From Pseudomonas sp. UBA5706 (GTDB taxonomy: Bacteria; Pseudomonadota; Gammaproteobacteria; Pseudomonadales; Pseudomonadaceae), in NCBI RefSeq assembly GCF_002419965.1, contig NZ_DIHC01000043.1:248001-312000 (forward strand): a DNA stretch of 64,000 bases, read 5' to 3'. Both the position numbers and the translations under genes were made by a program. The notes under the pieces were generated by a model that saw only the letters and a program-made list of their open reading frames with translations, searched no databases and was not told the DNA's origin. Below, piece after piece: positions 35,004-43,957 of the stretch (within the stretch, counting starts at the first letter, position 1; the number at the start of each line of letters is the position of its first letter).

Positions 35004-37013
35004 TTATCTTTTCAGCATGGCGCGAATATCCGCCAATGCCGTATTGCCGCGAACGGCTTTCACTTCGGTAGGTGTGTCGTCGTTGCCTTCCCAGGCCAGA
35101 TCGTCCGGGGGCAATTCATCGAGGAAACGACTTGGCAGGCAGTCGATGATTTCGCCGTACTGCTTGCGCTTGGCGGCGAAGGTGAAGGCCAGGGTCTGGC
35201 GCGCGCGGGTGATGCCCACGTAGGCCAGTCGGCGTTCTTCCTCGATGGTATCGGCCTCGATACTGGAGCGATGAGGGAGGATCTCTTCTTCCATGCCCAT
35301 GATGAACACGTAGGGAAACTCCAGACCCTTGGAGGCGTGCAGGGTCATCATCTGCACGCCCTCAGCGCCGTCTTCTTCTTCCTGTTGGCGCTCAAGCATG
35401 TCGCGCAGGACCAATTTGCCAATGGCCTCTTCGATGGTCATGCCGCCTTCTTCGTCCTTCTCCAGCGTGTTCTTCAACGCCTCGATCAAAAACCACACGT
35501 TGCCCATGCGGTAATCGGCGGCCTTGTCGCTGGAGCTGTTCTGGCGAATCCAGTTTTCGTAGTCGATGTCCATGACCATGCTGCGCAGGGCGGCGATCGG
35601 CTCTTGGGTCGCGCACTGCTGGCGCACCCCGTCCATCCAGTGCTTGAAGCGCTTGAGGCGGTCGGTAAAACGGCTGTCCAGATGCTCGCCCAGTCCGATT
35701 TCATCGGTGGCTGCATACATAGAAACCTTGCGCTCGGTGGCGTAATTGCCGAGTTTCTCCAGCGTGGTCGAGCCGATCTCCCGACGCGGGACGTTGATCA
35801 CGCGCAGGAAGGCGTTGTCGTCGTCCGGGTTCACCAGCAAGCGGAAGTAGGCCATCAGGTCTTTGACTTCCTGACGACCGAAAAAGCTGTTGCCGCCGGA
35901 CAGACGATAGGGGATCTGGTGGTGCTGCAGTTTGAGCTCGATCAGCTTTGCCTGATAGTTGCCGCGGTAGAGGATCGCGAAATCGCTGTAGGGCCGGTCG
36001 GTGCGCAAGTGCAGACTGAGAATCTCGACCGCCACGCGTTCGGCTTCGGCGTCTTCGTTCTTGCAGCGGATCACGCGGATTTCATCGCCATGACCCATCT
36101 CGCTCCACAGCTGCTTCTCGAATGCGTGGGGGTTGTTGGCGATCAGCACGTTGGCACAGCGCAGGATGCGGCTGGTGGAGCGGTAGTTTTGTTCCAGCAT
36201 CACGACCTTGAGTGACGGGTAATCATCCTTCAACAGCATCAGGTTTTCCGGCCGTGCGCCGCGCCAGGCGTAGATCGACTGGTCGTCGTCGCCCACTACC
36301 GTGAACTGGCAACGGGTGCCGATGAGCATCTTTACCAGCAGATATTGGCTGGCATTGGTGTCCTGGTATTCGTCCACCAACAGGTAGCGCACCTTGTGCT
36401 GCCACTTTTCCAGGATGTCGGCGTGTTCTTCGAACAGCTTTACCGGCAGCAGGATCAGGTCGTCGAAGTCCACGGCGTTGTAGGCCTTCAGCGTGCGCTG
36501 ATAGTGGGTGTAGACAATGGCAGCCGTCTGCTCCTTGGGATTGCGCGAGTCGGCCAGCGCTTGGGCAGGGAGAATCAGGTCGTTTTTCCAGGCGCCGATC
36601 ATGTTTTTGATCTCGTCTACGCCATCGTCGCCCGAGTATTCCTTCTGCATGATGTCGGTCATCAGGGCCTTGACGTCGGTCTCGTCGAAGATCGAGAAAC
36701 CAGGCTTGTAGCCCAGGCGGGCGTGCTCCTTGCGGATGATGTTCAGGCCCAGGTTGTGGAACGTCGAAACCGTCAGGCCGCGTCCTTCGCCGCTGCGCAG
36801 CAGGGTGCCGACCCGCTCTTTCATCTCCCGCGCCGCCTTGTTGGTAAAGGTCATCGCAACGATGTACTGCGCACGAATGCCGCAATTCTGAATGAGGTGG
36901 GCAATCTTGCGCGTAATCACGCTGGTCTTGCCGGAGCCTGCACCGGCGAGCACCAAAAGAGGGCCGCCGACGTAGTTCACGGCTTCTTGTTGCCGGGGAT
37001 TGAGTCGGGACAT
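35004..37013 (-). CDS. rep: ATP-dependent DNA helicase Rep
   Basis: A 669-residue superfamily 1A 3'-5' helicase that helps replication forks pass protein blocks. Visible motifs are QQEAVNYVGGPLLVLAGAGSGKT (Q motif and Walker A), TFTNKAAREMKER (Ia), VDEYQDTN (II), VGDDDQSIYAWRGA (III), EQNYRST (IV), MTLHASKGLEF (V) and VGITRARQTL (VI). Start MSRLNPRQQEAV at 37013 matches the family; the GTG at 37103 would add 30 poor residues. Confidence 0.97.
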   Translation of the reverse strand: MSRLNPRQQEAVNYVGGPLLVLAGAGSGKTSVITRKIAHLIQNCGIRAQYIVAMTFTNKAAREMKERVGTLLRSGEGRGLTVSTFHNLGLNIIRKEHARLGYKPGFSIFDETDVKALMTDIMQKEYSGDDGVDEIKNMIGAWKNDLILPAQALADSRNPKEQTAAIVYTHYQRTLKAYNAVDFDDLILLPVKLFEEHADILEKWQHKVRYLLVDEYQDTNASQYLLVKMLIGTRCQFTVVGDDDQSIYAWRGARPENLMLLKDDYPSLKVVMLEQNYRSTSRILRCANVLIANNPHAFEKQLWSEMGHGDEIRVIRCKNEDAEAERVAVEILSLHLRTDRPYSDFAILYRGNYQAKLIELKLQHHQIPYRLSGGNSFFGRQEVKDLMAYFRLLVNPDDDNAFLRVINVPRREIGSTTLEKLGNYATERKVSMYAATDEIGLGEHLDSRFTDRLKRFKHWMDGVRQQCATQEPIAALRSMVMDIDYENWIRQNSSSDKAADYRMGNVWFLIEALKNTLEKDEEGGMTIEEAIGKLVLRDMLERQQEEEDGAEGVQMMTLHASKGLEFPYVFIMGMEEEILPHRSSIEADTIEEERRLAYVGITRARQTLAFTFAAKRKQYGEIIDCLPSRFLDELPPDDLAWEGNDDTPTEVKAVRGNTALADIRAMLKR

Positions 37014-37217
37014 GAGAAAAAGGGGGGTCGCTTGCAAAATGGGCGGGCATTTTAACAGGGTCCGAGGATTGTGCAGCGACCGTCCGACACTGTGATGCGT
37101 CACGCTATCTATATTTCGCCGTTTTGTTACATTTGCGCAGCGCGCGGCGGATTACCGTGTTTGGCGACCCGCCGTTTGAGTGGGTTCCAATGTCTTTAGT
37201 TTGTGTGGGGAGCTAGC

Positions 37218-38888
37218 TTGTCTACGCCTGTCGAACCCTTGCGGTTGCTGCTTCTGGCCGACACGCCTGAATGGCCAGCAATGATACGCGAGTGCCTGGC
37301 GCCCCTGGGGGAAGCCGTCATTCTCGACTGCGCGTCGAGCTGGGACGCTATTGGCGATCCCGCCGACCCTTCGCATTCTTTTATTCTTTTCACCACGCTC
37401 GCCTTGCAGCCTGCGGCCGGGCAGTGCAATTGGCCGACGGTGCTGCTGCTTGATGTCGAACCCGATACCGACCCGCTGGGCGTCAGCGACTGGCTCGCGC
37501 GTGACGCGCTGTCGACCCAGGGCCTTCGTCGCTGTCTGCGGCATGTTCGCGAACGCGGCCTGTTGGAAACCACTCTGCAGCGCCTGGCCGAACAGGACCC
37601 GTTGACCGGCATCGCCAATCGACAAGGCTTCCAGACGCTACTTGCAGCACGCCTGGCAGAGTTCGATGGACGCGGGCTGGCATTGGGGCATCTGGATCTG
37701 GACAGCTTCCGCCGCGCCAATGATGCCCTTGGGCACCAGGCCGGGGACAGGCTGATTCTGCAGGTGGTGGCCCGATTGAAAAGCCGGCTCGAAGCCTGCG
37801 ATCAAGTGGCGCGTCTGGGGAGCGACGAATTTGCCCTGCTGATCGATACCCGACGGGCACCGGAACGCGCCGAGTGGATGGCCGAGCGCATCACCGAGGC
37901 GTTGTCCGAGCCGTACTGGGTCGATGGCGAAAGCCTGCTGATCGGCTGCAGCCTGGGTATTGCCCACGCGCGCATCGACGCGGGCGCCGACCCGCTGATG
38001 TGGCACGCGCACATTGCCATGCAGCAGGCAAAGGGTACTCAAGGCTGTACCTTTCACGTCTTCAACGAGCGAATTAACCGCAACGCCCGTAGCTTGGCCG
38101 ATCTGGAAAGCGAGCTGCGCCGGGCCTTGCGGCGCGACGAGCTGGAGCTGCATTACCAGCCGCGCCTATGCCTGAACACCGGCCACATCCTGGGGCTTGA
38201 GGCACTGGTGCGCTGGCGCCATGCCGAGCGAGGTTTGCTGCCGCCGAGCGAGTTCGTGCCGCTGGCCGAGCAAAGTGGGTTGATCGTGCCGCTGGGTTAC
38301 TGGGTCATCTCCCGCGCCCTGCGAGACATGCAGACCCTGCGCGAGAAGGGCCAGCCGCCGCTGCACATGGCGATTAACCTGTCATTCCGTCAATTCCAGG
38401 ACAACCAGCTGTTGCCCACCCTTAGTCGCTTGATCACCGACCGCGGTGTGGACGCGCAGTGGCTGGAGTTCGAACTTACCGAAACTGCCGTCATGCGCCG
38501 TAGCGATCTGGTCAAGCAGACCATGGACGCGCTGGGGCGACTGGGTGTGCGGTTTTCGCTGGATGATTTCGGCACCGGTTTTTCGTCGTTCGTGCACCTG
38601 AACAGCCTGCCGATCACGTTGCTCAAGATCGACAAGAGTTTCGTCGGCGAGATGGAGCAGCGCGAAGAAAATCGCAAGCTGGTGCACGCCATGATCAACC
38701 TGGCGCACAACCTCAGCCTGGAAGTGGTGGCCGAGGGCGTCGAAACGCCGGAGCAGTTGGGGTTGCTGCGCAGTTTCGGTTGCGATCAGGTGCAGGGTTA
38801 CCTGATCAGCCACCCGCTGGCGTTGCCGGAGCTATTGGATTACCTGACGTTCGATCAGGATAAAGGGCGGATTCTGCAAGGGTTGTGA
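37218..38888 (+). CDS. proE: GGDEF-EAL protein, c-di-GMP phosphodiesterase (ProE-like)
   Basis: A 556-residue protein with an N-terminal, poorly conserved receiver-like region (residues about 1-115), a GGDEF domain (about 120-280) and an EAL domain (about 295-545). The GGDEF signature reads GSDEF and no RxxD inhibitory site is evident, so cyclase activity is doubtful. The EAL side is complete: LEALVRW, the metal-binding DDFGTGFSS, LKIDKSFV and VVAEGVET. It should degrade c-di-GMP. The position next to rep and the length match PA5295, reported as the phosphodiesterase ProE. A TTG at 37218 is preferred (GGGGAG 6 nt upstream); a GTG at 37203 is in frame. Confidence 0.87.
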   Translation: MSTPVEPLRLLLLADTPEWPAMIRECLAPLGEAVILDCASSWDAIGDPADPSHSFILFTTLALQPAAGQCNWPTVLLLDVEPDTDPLGVSDWLARDALSTQGLRRCLRHVRERGLLETTLQRLAEQDPLTGIANRQGFQTLLAARLAEFDGRGLALGHLDLDSFRRANDALGHQAGDRLILQVVARLKSRLEACDQVARLGSDEFALLIDTRRAPERAEWMAERITEALSEPYWVDGESLLIGCSLGIAHARIDAGADPLMWHAHIAMQQAKGTQGCTFHVFNERINRNARSLADLESELRRALRRDELELHYQPRLCLNTGHILGLEALVRWRHAERGLLPPSEFVPLAEQSGLIVPLGYWVISRALRDMQTLREKGQPPLHMAINLSFRQFQDNQLLPTLSRLITDRGVDAQWLEFELTETAVMRRSDLVKQTMDALGRLGVRFSLDDFGTGFSSFVHLNSLPITLLKIDKSFVGEMEQREENRKLVHAMINLAHNLSLEVVAEGVETPEQLGLLRSFGCDQVQGYLISHPLALPELLDYLTFDQDKGRILQGL

Positions 38889-38993
38889 TTCCAGAGACTT
38901 CAGGCGACATTGGCCCTGCAGCCGACGATTTGCGATCGCGAAGACGTCACCGCCAGCAAGCCGACGGCTACAGAGGGCCGCGCCGCGCATCCA

Positions 38994-40376
38994 TCAGCCC
39001 ATCATCACCACACCCGTGGCCTCTTTGCGCAACAGCTGGCCGCTCTTGCGTTCAAACGCGTAGGTCAGGGCGACCGCCGAGCACAGCAGGCCGATTGCCA
39101 GACCCCACCAGACACCGACCGCGCCTTGGTCCGCAATAAAGCCCAGGCCCCAGGCCAGCGGCGCGCCGACCACCCAGTAGCTCACCAGCCCGATGAGGAA
39201 CGTCGTCTTGGCATCCCTGAATCCCCGGATTGCGCCCATCGCGATGGTCTGCGTGCCGTCGAGGAACTCGAACCACGCCGCAATCGCCAACAGTTTCACC
39301 GCCAGCGCGACCACGCCCTGATATTGCGGGTCATCGACATTCACGAACAGGCCGATCACCAGCTCGGGCGCGACCCAGAACAGAATGCCGAACGTCAGCA
39401 TCAGCAACCCGCCAAACGCGATCCCCATGCGTCCGGCTGTGCGCGCCAGCAGCAGGTTACCGCCGCCGTAATGCAGACCGATGCGCATGGTGACCGCATA
39501 GGAAATCCCCACGGGAATCATGAATGCCATCGACACCGATTGCAGTGCGATCTGGTGGGCGGCCATCTGCGTGCTGCCCATCGCCCCCATGCAGAATGCG
39601 GCGAAGGTGAACAAACCGACCTCGACCGCATAGGTTCCGCCAATCGGCAGGCCCAGTCGCCACAGCTCTTTGAGGCAGCTGCCGGACAGATTCATCAGGC
39701 CTTTGTGGATCGGATACGCTGCGTAGGCCTTGTGGTAGCGGATGTACAGCGCCAACGCCAGCGCCATGCCATTGGTGACGATTGCGGTGACCAAACCGAT
39801 TCCCATCAGCCCCCAGTGTGGTAGACCGAACAGCCCATGAATGAAGGCGTAATTGAGCCCGAAGTTCAGCGCCACTCCCACCAGACTGATGACCATTACC
39901 GGTGTGGCACGCCCCAGTGCACTGGTGAAGCCCCGTAGCGCCATGAAGCTCAGCAGCCCGGGCAGGGCCAGTGGCAGGGTGAGCAGGAACTGGCTGGCCA
40001 TGTGCACGTTGGCTTCGTCCTGGCCGAAATTGAGCAGGATCGGCTCCAGATTCCATAGAATCAGCGCCGCAATCAGCGCCATGCCCCATGCCAGCCAGAG
40101 CCCGGCCTGAGTCAGGCGGGTTGCGCCTGCATGGTCATTGGCGCCTTTGCGAATGGCCACAAGTGTGCCGACCGCAGCCATCACCCCTACGCAGAAAAAA
40201 GAAACGAAGTTATAACTGGCGGCGCCCAGCCCCCCGCCAGCGAGGGACTGCGGGCCAAGCTTGCCCATCATCACCGTGTCGGTAAAGACCATCAACATGT
40301 GTGCCATCTGCGATGCGATCAGTGGCCCCGCCAGGCGCAGGATGATCCACAGTTCTTTGAAGGCGTGCTGTTGCAT
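38994..40376 (-). CDS. MATE-family multidrug efflux protein (NorM-like)
   Basis: A 460-residue MATE transporter with about twelve hydrophobic segments in two similar halves: FKELWIILRLAGPLIASQMAHMLMVFTDTVMMG at the start and LKELWRLGLPIGGTYAVEVGLFTF at the start of the second half. Members export cationic drugs in exchange for H+ or Na+. It is convergent with the GGDEF-EAL gene (gap of 105 bp with nothing recognisable) and divergent from a LysR gene that may regulate it. Confidence 0.92.
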   Translation of the reverse strand: MQQHAFKELWIILRLAGPLIASQMAHMLMVFTDTVMMGKLGPQSLAGGGLGAASYNFVSFFCVGVMAAVGTLVAIRKGANDHAGATRLTQAGLWLAWGMALIAALILWNLEPILLNFGQDEANVHMASQFLLTLPLALPGLLSFMALRGFTSALGRATPVMVISLVGVALNFGLNYAFIHGLFGLPHWGLMGIGLVTAIVTNGMALALALYIRYHKAYAAYPIHKGLMNLSGSCLKELWRLGLPIGGTYAVEVGLFTFAAFCMGAMGSTQMAAHQIALQSVSMAFMIPVGISYAVTMRIGLHYGGGNLLLARTAGRMGIAFGGLLMLTFGILFWVAPELVIGLFVNVDDPQYQGVVALAVKLLAIAAWFEFLDGTQTIAMGAIRGFRDAKTTFLIGLVSYWVVGAPLAWGLGFIADQGAVGVWWGLAIGLLCSAVALTYAFERKSGQLLRKEATGVVMMG

Positions 40377-40542
40377 GGTCTTGGTGCTCGGAAAGGTGAG
40401 GCATTGGTAAGCGGCTCATTGTCGTGAATTGGCGCCTAATGCACAAAGGGATAAATACGATCGTTAACATGACTAAAACTCATCCTGCGTATATTCCGGT
40501 ACAGTGCCCGCTCTCGCTGTCAGGCAAAGAGGAAAGCGCCAG

Positions 40543-41463
40543 ATGCCTCGTAGTCTCCCTCCTTTGTATGCGCTGCGTGCATTTGAAGCCGCTGCCAGGC
40601 ATACCTCGTTCACCCGGGCCGCCGAAGAACTTTCGATCACCCAGAGCGCCGTCAGCCGCCACATCCACACGCTTGAAGCGCACTTCGCCTGCCGACTGTT
40701 TCGTCGCAACGGGCGCAATGTGCAGCTCACAGAGGCAGCGCGGGAGTTGTTGCCCGGCGTGCGCGAGGGATTTTCAGCGCTGGAGCGAGCCTGCAGTGCC
40801 TTGATGGCTGAAGAAGGCATCTTGCGCATGAAGGCTCCGTCGACCCTGACCATGCGCTGGTTGTTGGCGCGACTTAGCCGGTTTCGTCATCTGCAGGTCG
40901 GCAACGAGGTACAACTGACCAGTGCCTGGATGGACATCGACAACGTCGACTTCACGCAAGAGCCTTTCGATTGCGCCGTTTTGCTCAGCCGTGGGCATTT
41001 CCCGCCGGACTGGGAGGCGACATACCTGTTTCCCGAACTGTTGATTCCGGTGGGTTCTCCCGGCCTGCTCGACGACGCGCCGTGGGATGTCGAAAGGCTG
41101 GGCAATGCTGAACTGCTGCACCCCACACCCGATCGCAGAGACTGGCGCAGCTGGCTGGAGCGCATGGGCTTATCGGACCAGATTTCGCTCAAAGGCGGGC
41201 AGGTGTTCGACACGCTGGAACTGGGGATGATCGCAGCAGCGCGAGGTTACGGGGTATCCATGGGGGACCTGCTGATGGTGGCCGAGGATGTGAGCCAGGG
41301 TCGCCTCAGCTTGCCGTGGCGCACCGCAGTGGTCAGCGGGGAGAACTATTACCTGGTGTGGCCCAAGACCCGGCCTGGCGGCGAGCGTTTGCGCAGGCTC
41401 AGTGATTTTTTGCAGAGCGAAGTGCGGGCGATGGAGTTGCCGGATGTGACGATTTTGAAGTGA
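40543..41463 (+). CDS. LysR-family transcriptional regulator (GcvA-like)
   Basis: A 306-residue LysR protein. The N-terminal helix-turn-helix (LPPLYALRAFEAAARHTSFTRAAEELSITQSAVSRHIHTLE, residues 5-45) is of the GcvA/AmpR type, and an effector domain follows. The start at 40543 follows AGAGGAAAG; a start at 40504 would add 13 unrelated residues. Its divergent partner, the MATE gene, is the obvious candidate target; the shared 166-bp gap holds the promoters but no palindrome that I could single out. Confidence 0.9.
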   Translation: MPRSLPPLYALRAFEAAARHTSFTRAAEELSITQSAVSRHIHTLEAHFACRLFRRNGRNVQLTEAARELLPGVREGFSALERACSALMAEEGILRMKAPSTLTMRWLLARLSRFRHLQVGNEVQLTSAWMDIDNVDFTQEPFDCAVLLSRGHFPPDWEATYLFPELLIPVGSPGLLDDAPWDVERLGNAELLHPTPDRRDWRSWLERMGLSDQISLKGGQVFDTLELGMIAAARGYGVSMGDLLMVAEDVSQGRLSLPWRTAVVSGENYYLVWPKTRPGGERLRRLSDFLQSEVRAMELPDVTILK

Positions 41464-41783
41464 CCTGCGGACCTCTCCTGATACCTGAAGCGGGAGCAAG
41501 AGTACCCAACCCGGCTCCCGCGACAGCATGGCTTGCCGGTGCTGGCGTCAATGAGATCGCTACCGCCGACCGGCCTGATGCTACAGGACAACTGCAAGGC
41601 GCCGAATGATGCAAAGCTCACCCTCCTAAGACCGCGCATAGGACTCAAGTATTTATTAGGCCAGCCGATCTGTAACTGCGGAACCGATTTTCCTGTATCG
41701 GATCATCAACGCCCTCTATTAAATATCAGCCCGAATGCTTCGTCTGAGATTAGGATGATCCGGTCGTTCGGCAAGGAGATTTC
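41464..41783. other. Intergenic region with a hairpin repeat and a chemoreceptor promoter
   Basis: This 320-bp gap between the LysR and chemoreceptor genes has a GCGGGAGC/GCTCCCGC inverted repeat at 41490-41521 just after the LysR gene, resembling the other intergenic repeats. A sigma-28-type promoter is listed separately. No coding sequence is apparent. Confidence 0.6.
41645..41671 (+). promoter_or_regulatory. Candidate sigma-28 (FliA) promoter for the chemoreceptor gene
   Basis: TCAAGT (41645-41650), a 13-nt spacer and GCCGATCT (41664-41671) closely match the flagellar sigma-28 pattern (TCAAG.. and GCCGATA). It lies about 112 bp upstream of the receptor ATG, and chemoreceptors are classic members of this regulon. 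Confidence 0.55.
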
Positions 41784-43760
41784 ATGCCTCAGCCCCGTGC
41801 CCGTATTGCCTCGCAGCTTGGCGTCGCGCTGGCCGTCATCCTCGCCGTCGTCATCAGCGGCAGTACCCTGTTTGCCCTGCGTTCGCTGGACTCGGCAAAC
41901 CTGGCCATCCGTGAGGAACACATGGGCAGTGAGGCGCGATTGCTGGCTGACCAGTTAAATACCTTCCATACCACCCTGCGCGACAACACCCAGAGGCTGA
42001 GCGGGCTGTTCGAGAATCGCTTCAGCCATGGCCTGACATTGCAGCCCGATCAGCCAATTGCCGTGGCAGGCATGCAGACCCCTGCGTTGCTGCTCAACGG
42101 TAAGCTCCTGAATAACGACTTCGTCGAGGTCGACGATTTCAAAAACATGACCGCGGGCGTGGCGACGGTCTTTGTCCGCAGTGGCGAGGACTTCATCCGC
42201 GTCAGTACCTCCCTGAGCAAGCAGGACGGCTCCCGCGCCATTGGCACCGTGCTTGACCACAAGCACCCGGCCTACGAAAAACTGCTGGCAGGGCAGGGCT
42301 ATGTCGGTCGTGCGCTGCTGTTCGATCGCCTGTACATGACGCAGTATTCCCCGGTGCACGACAGCAGCGGCAAGGTCATCGCCGTGCTGTTCGTGGGCTT
42401 CGACTACACCGACGCGCAAAAGGCGCAGTTCGACAACCTCAAGAGCTTTCGCATCGGCTCGACAGGCTCACTGGCCTTGCTCGACGAGCAGAATAAATGG
42501 CTGGTGCCGCCAGCGGGTGTGAAGGATCTGGAACACGCGAGCAAGACCCTGGCCGAATTCGTGAAGACCCCAGGCAAGGGCGGCTTCTGGCAGGATGCAG
42601 GGGATGAGTTCTACACCGTTGCCGAACCTTTTGCCGGCGGCCCGTGGTCGATCCTGGCGACCATGCCCAAGGATGAAATCAGCGCGGTGACCTGGAGCGT
42701 CGGCACGCAACTGGCGATTGGCAGCCTGTTGGCGATGCTGATTGCCGTGGGCTCGGCAATCTGGCTATTGCGCAGCAAGTTGCAGCCCCTGTCGGATTTG
42801 GTGAACCAGGCCCAAGCCCTTGGCGCGGGTGATCTTAGCGTGCGTTTGAATATTGCGAGCCACGACGAAATCGGTCAGTTAGCCTCCAGCTTCAACAAGA
42901 TGGGCGAAGCGCTGGAAACGATGGTGTCGCACATCCGCAGCGCCGCTCAGGAGGTCAGTACGCGGGCCCAGGCATTGTCAGGCTTGTCGGGAGGCGCGTA
43001 CGAAGGCATGGAGCAACAATCCGGTGAAATCACCAGCATGGCTGGCGCGGTCGAAGAGTTCAGCGCCACAGCCCTGACCATTGCCGACAACATGGGCAAT
43101 ACCGAGCGCCTGGCTCAAGGGAATGCGCAGCAAACGCGCATCGGACGCGCCTCGATGGAAGAAGCCTCGGCATCCCTGGAGCAGATTGCCGGTTCTCTGG
43201 GCAGCACCGCAGCGGTGATCGACACCTTGGGTCAGCGATCGCAGGAAATCGGCGGCATCGTCAGCGTCATTACCTCCATCGCTGAACAAACCAACCTGCT
43301 GGCGCTCAACGCTGCGATCGAAGCGGCACGGGCAGGCGAACAAGGCCGTGGATTTGCCGTGGTCGCCGACGAGGTCCGCAATCTGGCGTCGCGCACGCGT
43401 CAGGCGACGGACGAGATTTCCGGCATGATCGCCAGTATTCAGCAGGAAACCGGTAACGCCATCAGTACCATGGAACAAGGCAACACGCTGATGCAGGAAG
43501 GTCTGACGCGCAACGCCAAGGTCGCAGCGGCCCTGGCGCAGATCGACGAGCAAAGCCGCTCGGCCGGCGAGCAATTCGCGTCCATCACCACCGCCACCCA
43601 AGAGCAAAGCAACACCGCCACCTTGCTCAGCGCCAACCTGCAAAGCATTGCACTTGCGAACAGCGAACAGCGTGAAGTGGTGTCGAACCTGGCGGTCACG
43701 GCGCAGGAGTTGAATGCAGTCGCTGCGGATCTGCGCAAGGAAGTGGATCGGTTTCGGTGA
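41784..43760 (+). CDS. Methyl-accepting chemotaxis protein with Cache sensor
   Basis: A 658-residue transmembrane receptor: TM1 at residues about 11-32, a periplasmic Cache_3/Cache_2-type sensor (about 33-305; DGSRAIGTVLDHKHPAYEKLLAG, GKVIAVLFVGFDY), TM2 at about 308-330, HAMP (about 331-385), then the signalling domain. The highly conserved tip IAEQTNLLALNAAIEAARAGEQGRGFAVVADEVRNLA starts near residue 498. It would steer swimming through CheA/CheW. The ligand cannot be deduced; Cache_3/Cache_2 receptors often bind small organic acids. No CheR-tethering pentapeptide at the C-terminus. Confidence 0.93.
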   Translation: MPQPRARIASQLGVALAVILAVVISGSTLFALRSLDSANLAIREEHMGSEARLLADQLNTFHTTLRDNTQRLSGLFENRFSHGLTLQPDQPIAVAGMQTPALLLNGKLLNNDFVEVDDFKNMTAGVATVFVRSGEDFIRVSTSLSKQDGSRAIGTVLDHKHPAYEKLLAGQGYVGRALLFDRLYMTQYSPVHDSSGKVIAVLFVGFDYTDAQKAQFDNLKSFRIGSTGSLALLDEQNKWLVPPAGVKDLEHASKTLAEFVKTPGKGGFWQDAGDEFYTVAEPFAGGPWSILATMPKDEISAVTWSVGTQLAIGSLLAMLIAVGSAIWLLRSKLQPLSDLVNQAQALGAGDLSVRLNIASHDEIGQLASSFNKMGEALETMVSHIRSAAQEVSTRAQALSGLSGGAYEGMEQQSGEITSMAGAVEEFSATALTIADNMGNTERLAQGNAQQTRIGRASMEEASASLEQIAGSLGSTAAVIDTLGQRSQEIGGIVSVITSIAEQTNLLALNAAIEAARAGEQGRGFAVVADEVRNLASRTRQATDEISGMIASIQQETGNAISTMEQGNTLMQEGLTRNAKVAAALAQIDEQSRSAGEQFASITTATQEQSNTATLLSANLQSIALANSEQREVVSNLAVTAQELNAVAADLRKEVDRFR

Positions 43761-43810
43761 GATTGGCGCGACCGTAGGCGTGAACGCGGATTTCTTTTGA
43801 TTCTGGCGAA

Positions 43811-43927
43811 GGCGTAGGAGCGTCGCTTGCCCGTGATCTGGCGCGCAGCGGCAGCAAAACCAGATACCTCGGTGTATCAGGTGCACTGCATGCACAGCGT
43901 CAGATCGCGAGCAAGCTGCTCCTGCGG
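43811..43927. repeat. Intergenic repeat, copy E
   Basis: GCGTAGGAGCGTCGCTTGCC..GATCTGGCGCGCAGCGGCAGCAAAA on the left and CAGATCGCGAGCAAGCTGCTCCTGC on the right form imperfect inverted arms around a GATAC/GTATC centre. It lies between the convergent chemoreceptor and comM genes. Confidence 0.68.
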
Positions 43928-43957
43928 CCTGCGGCCAGAATCAAAAGCTTGAAACGC

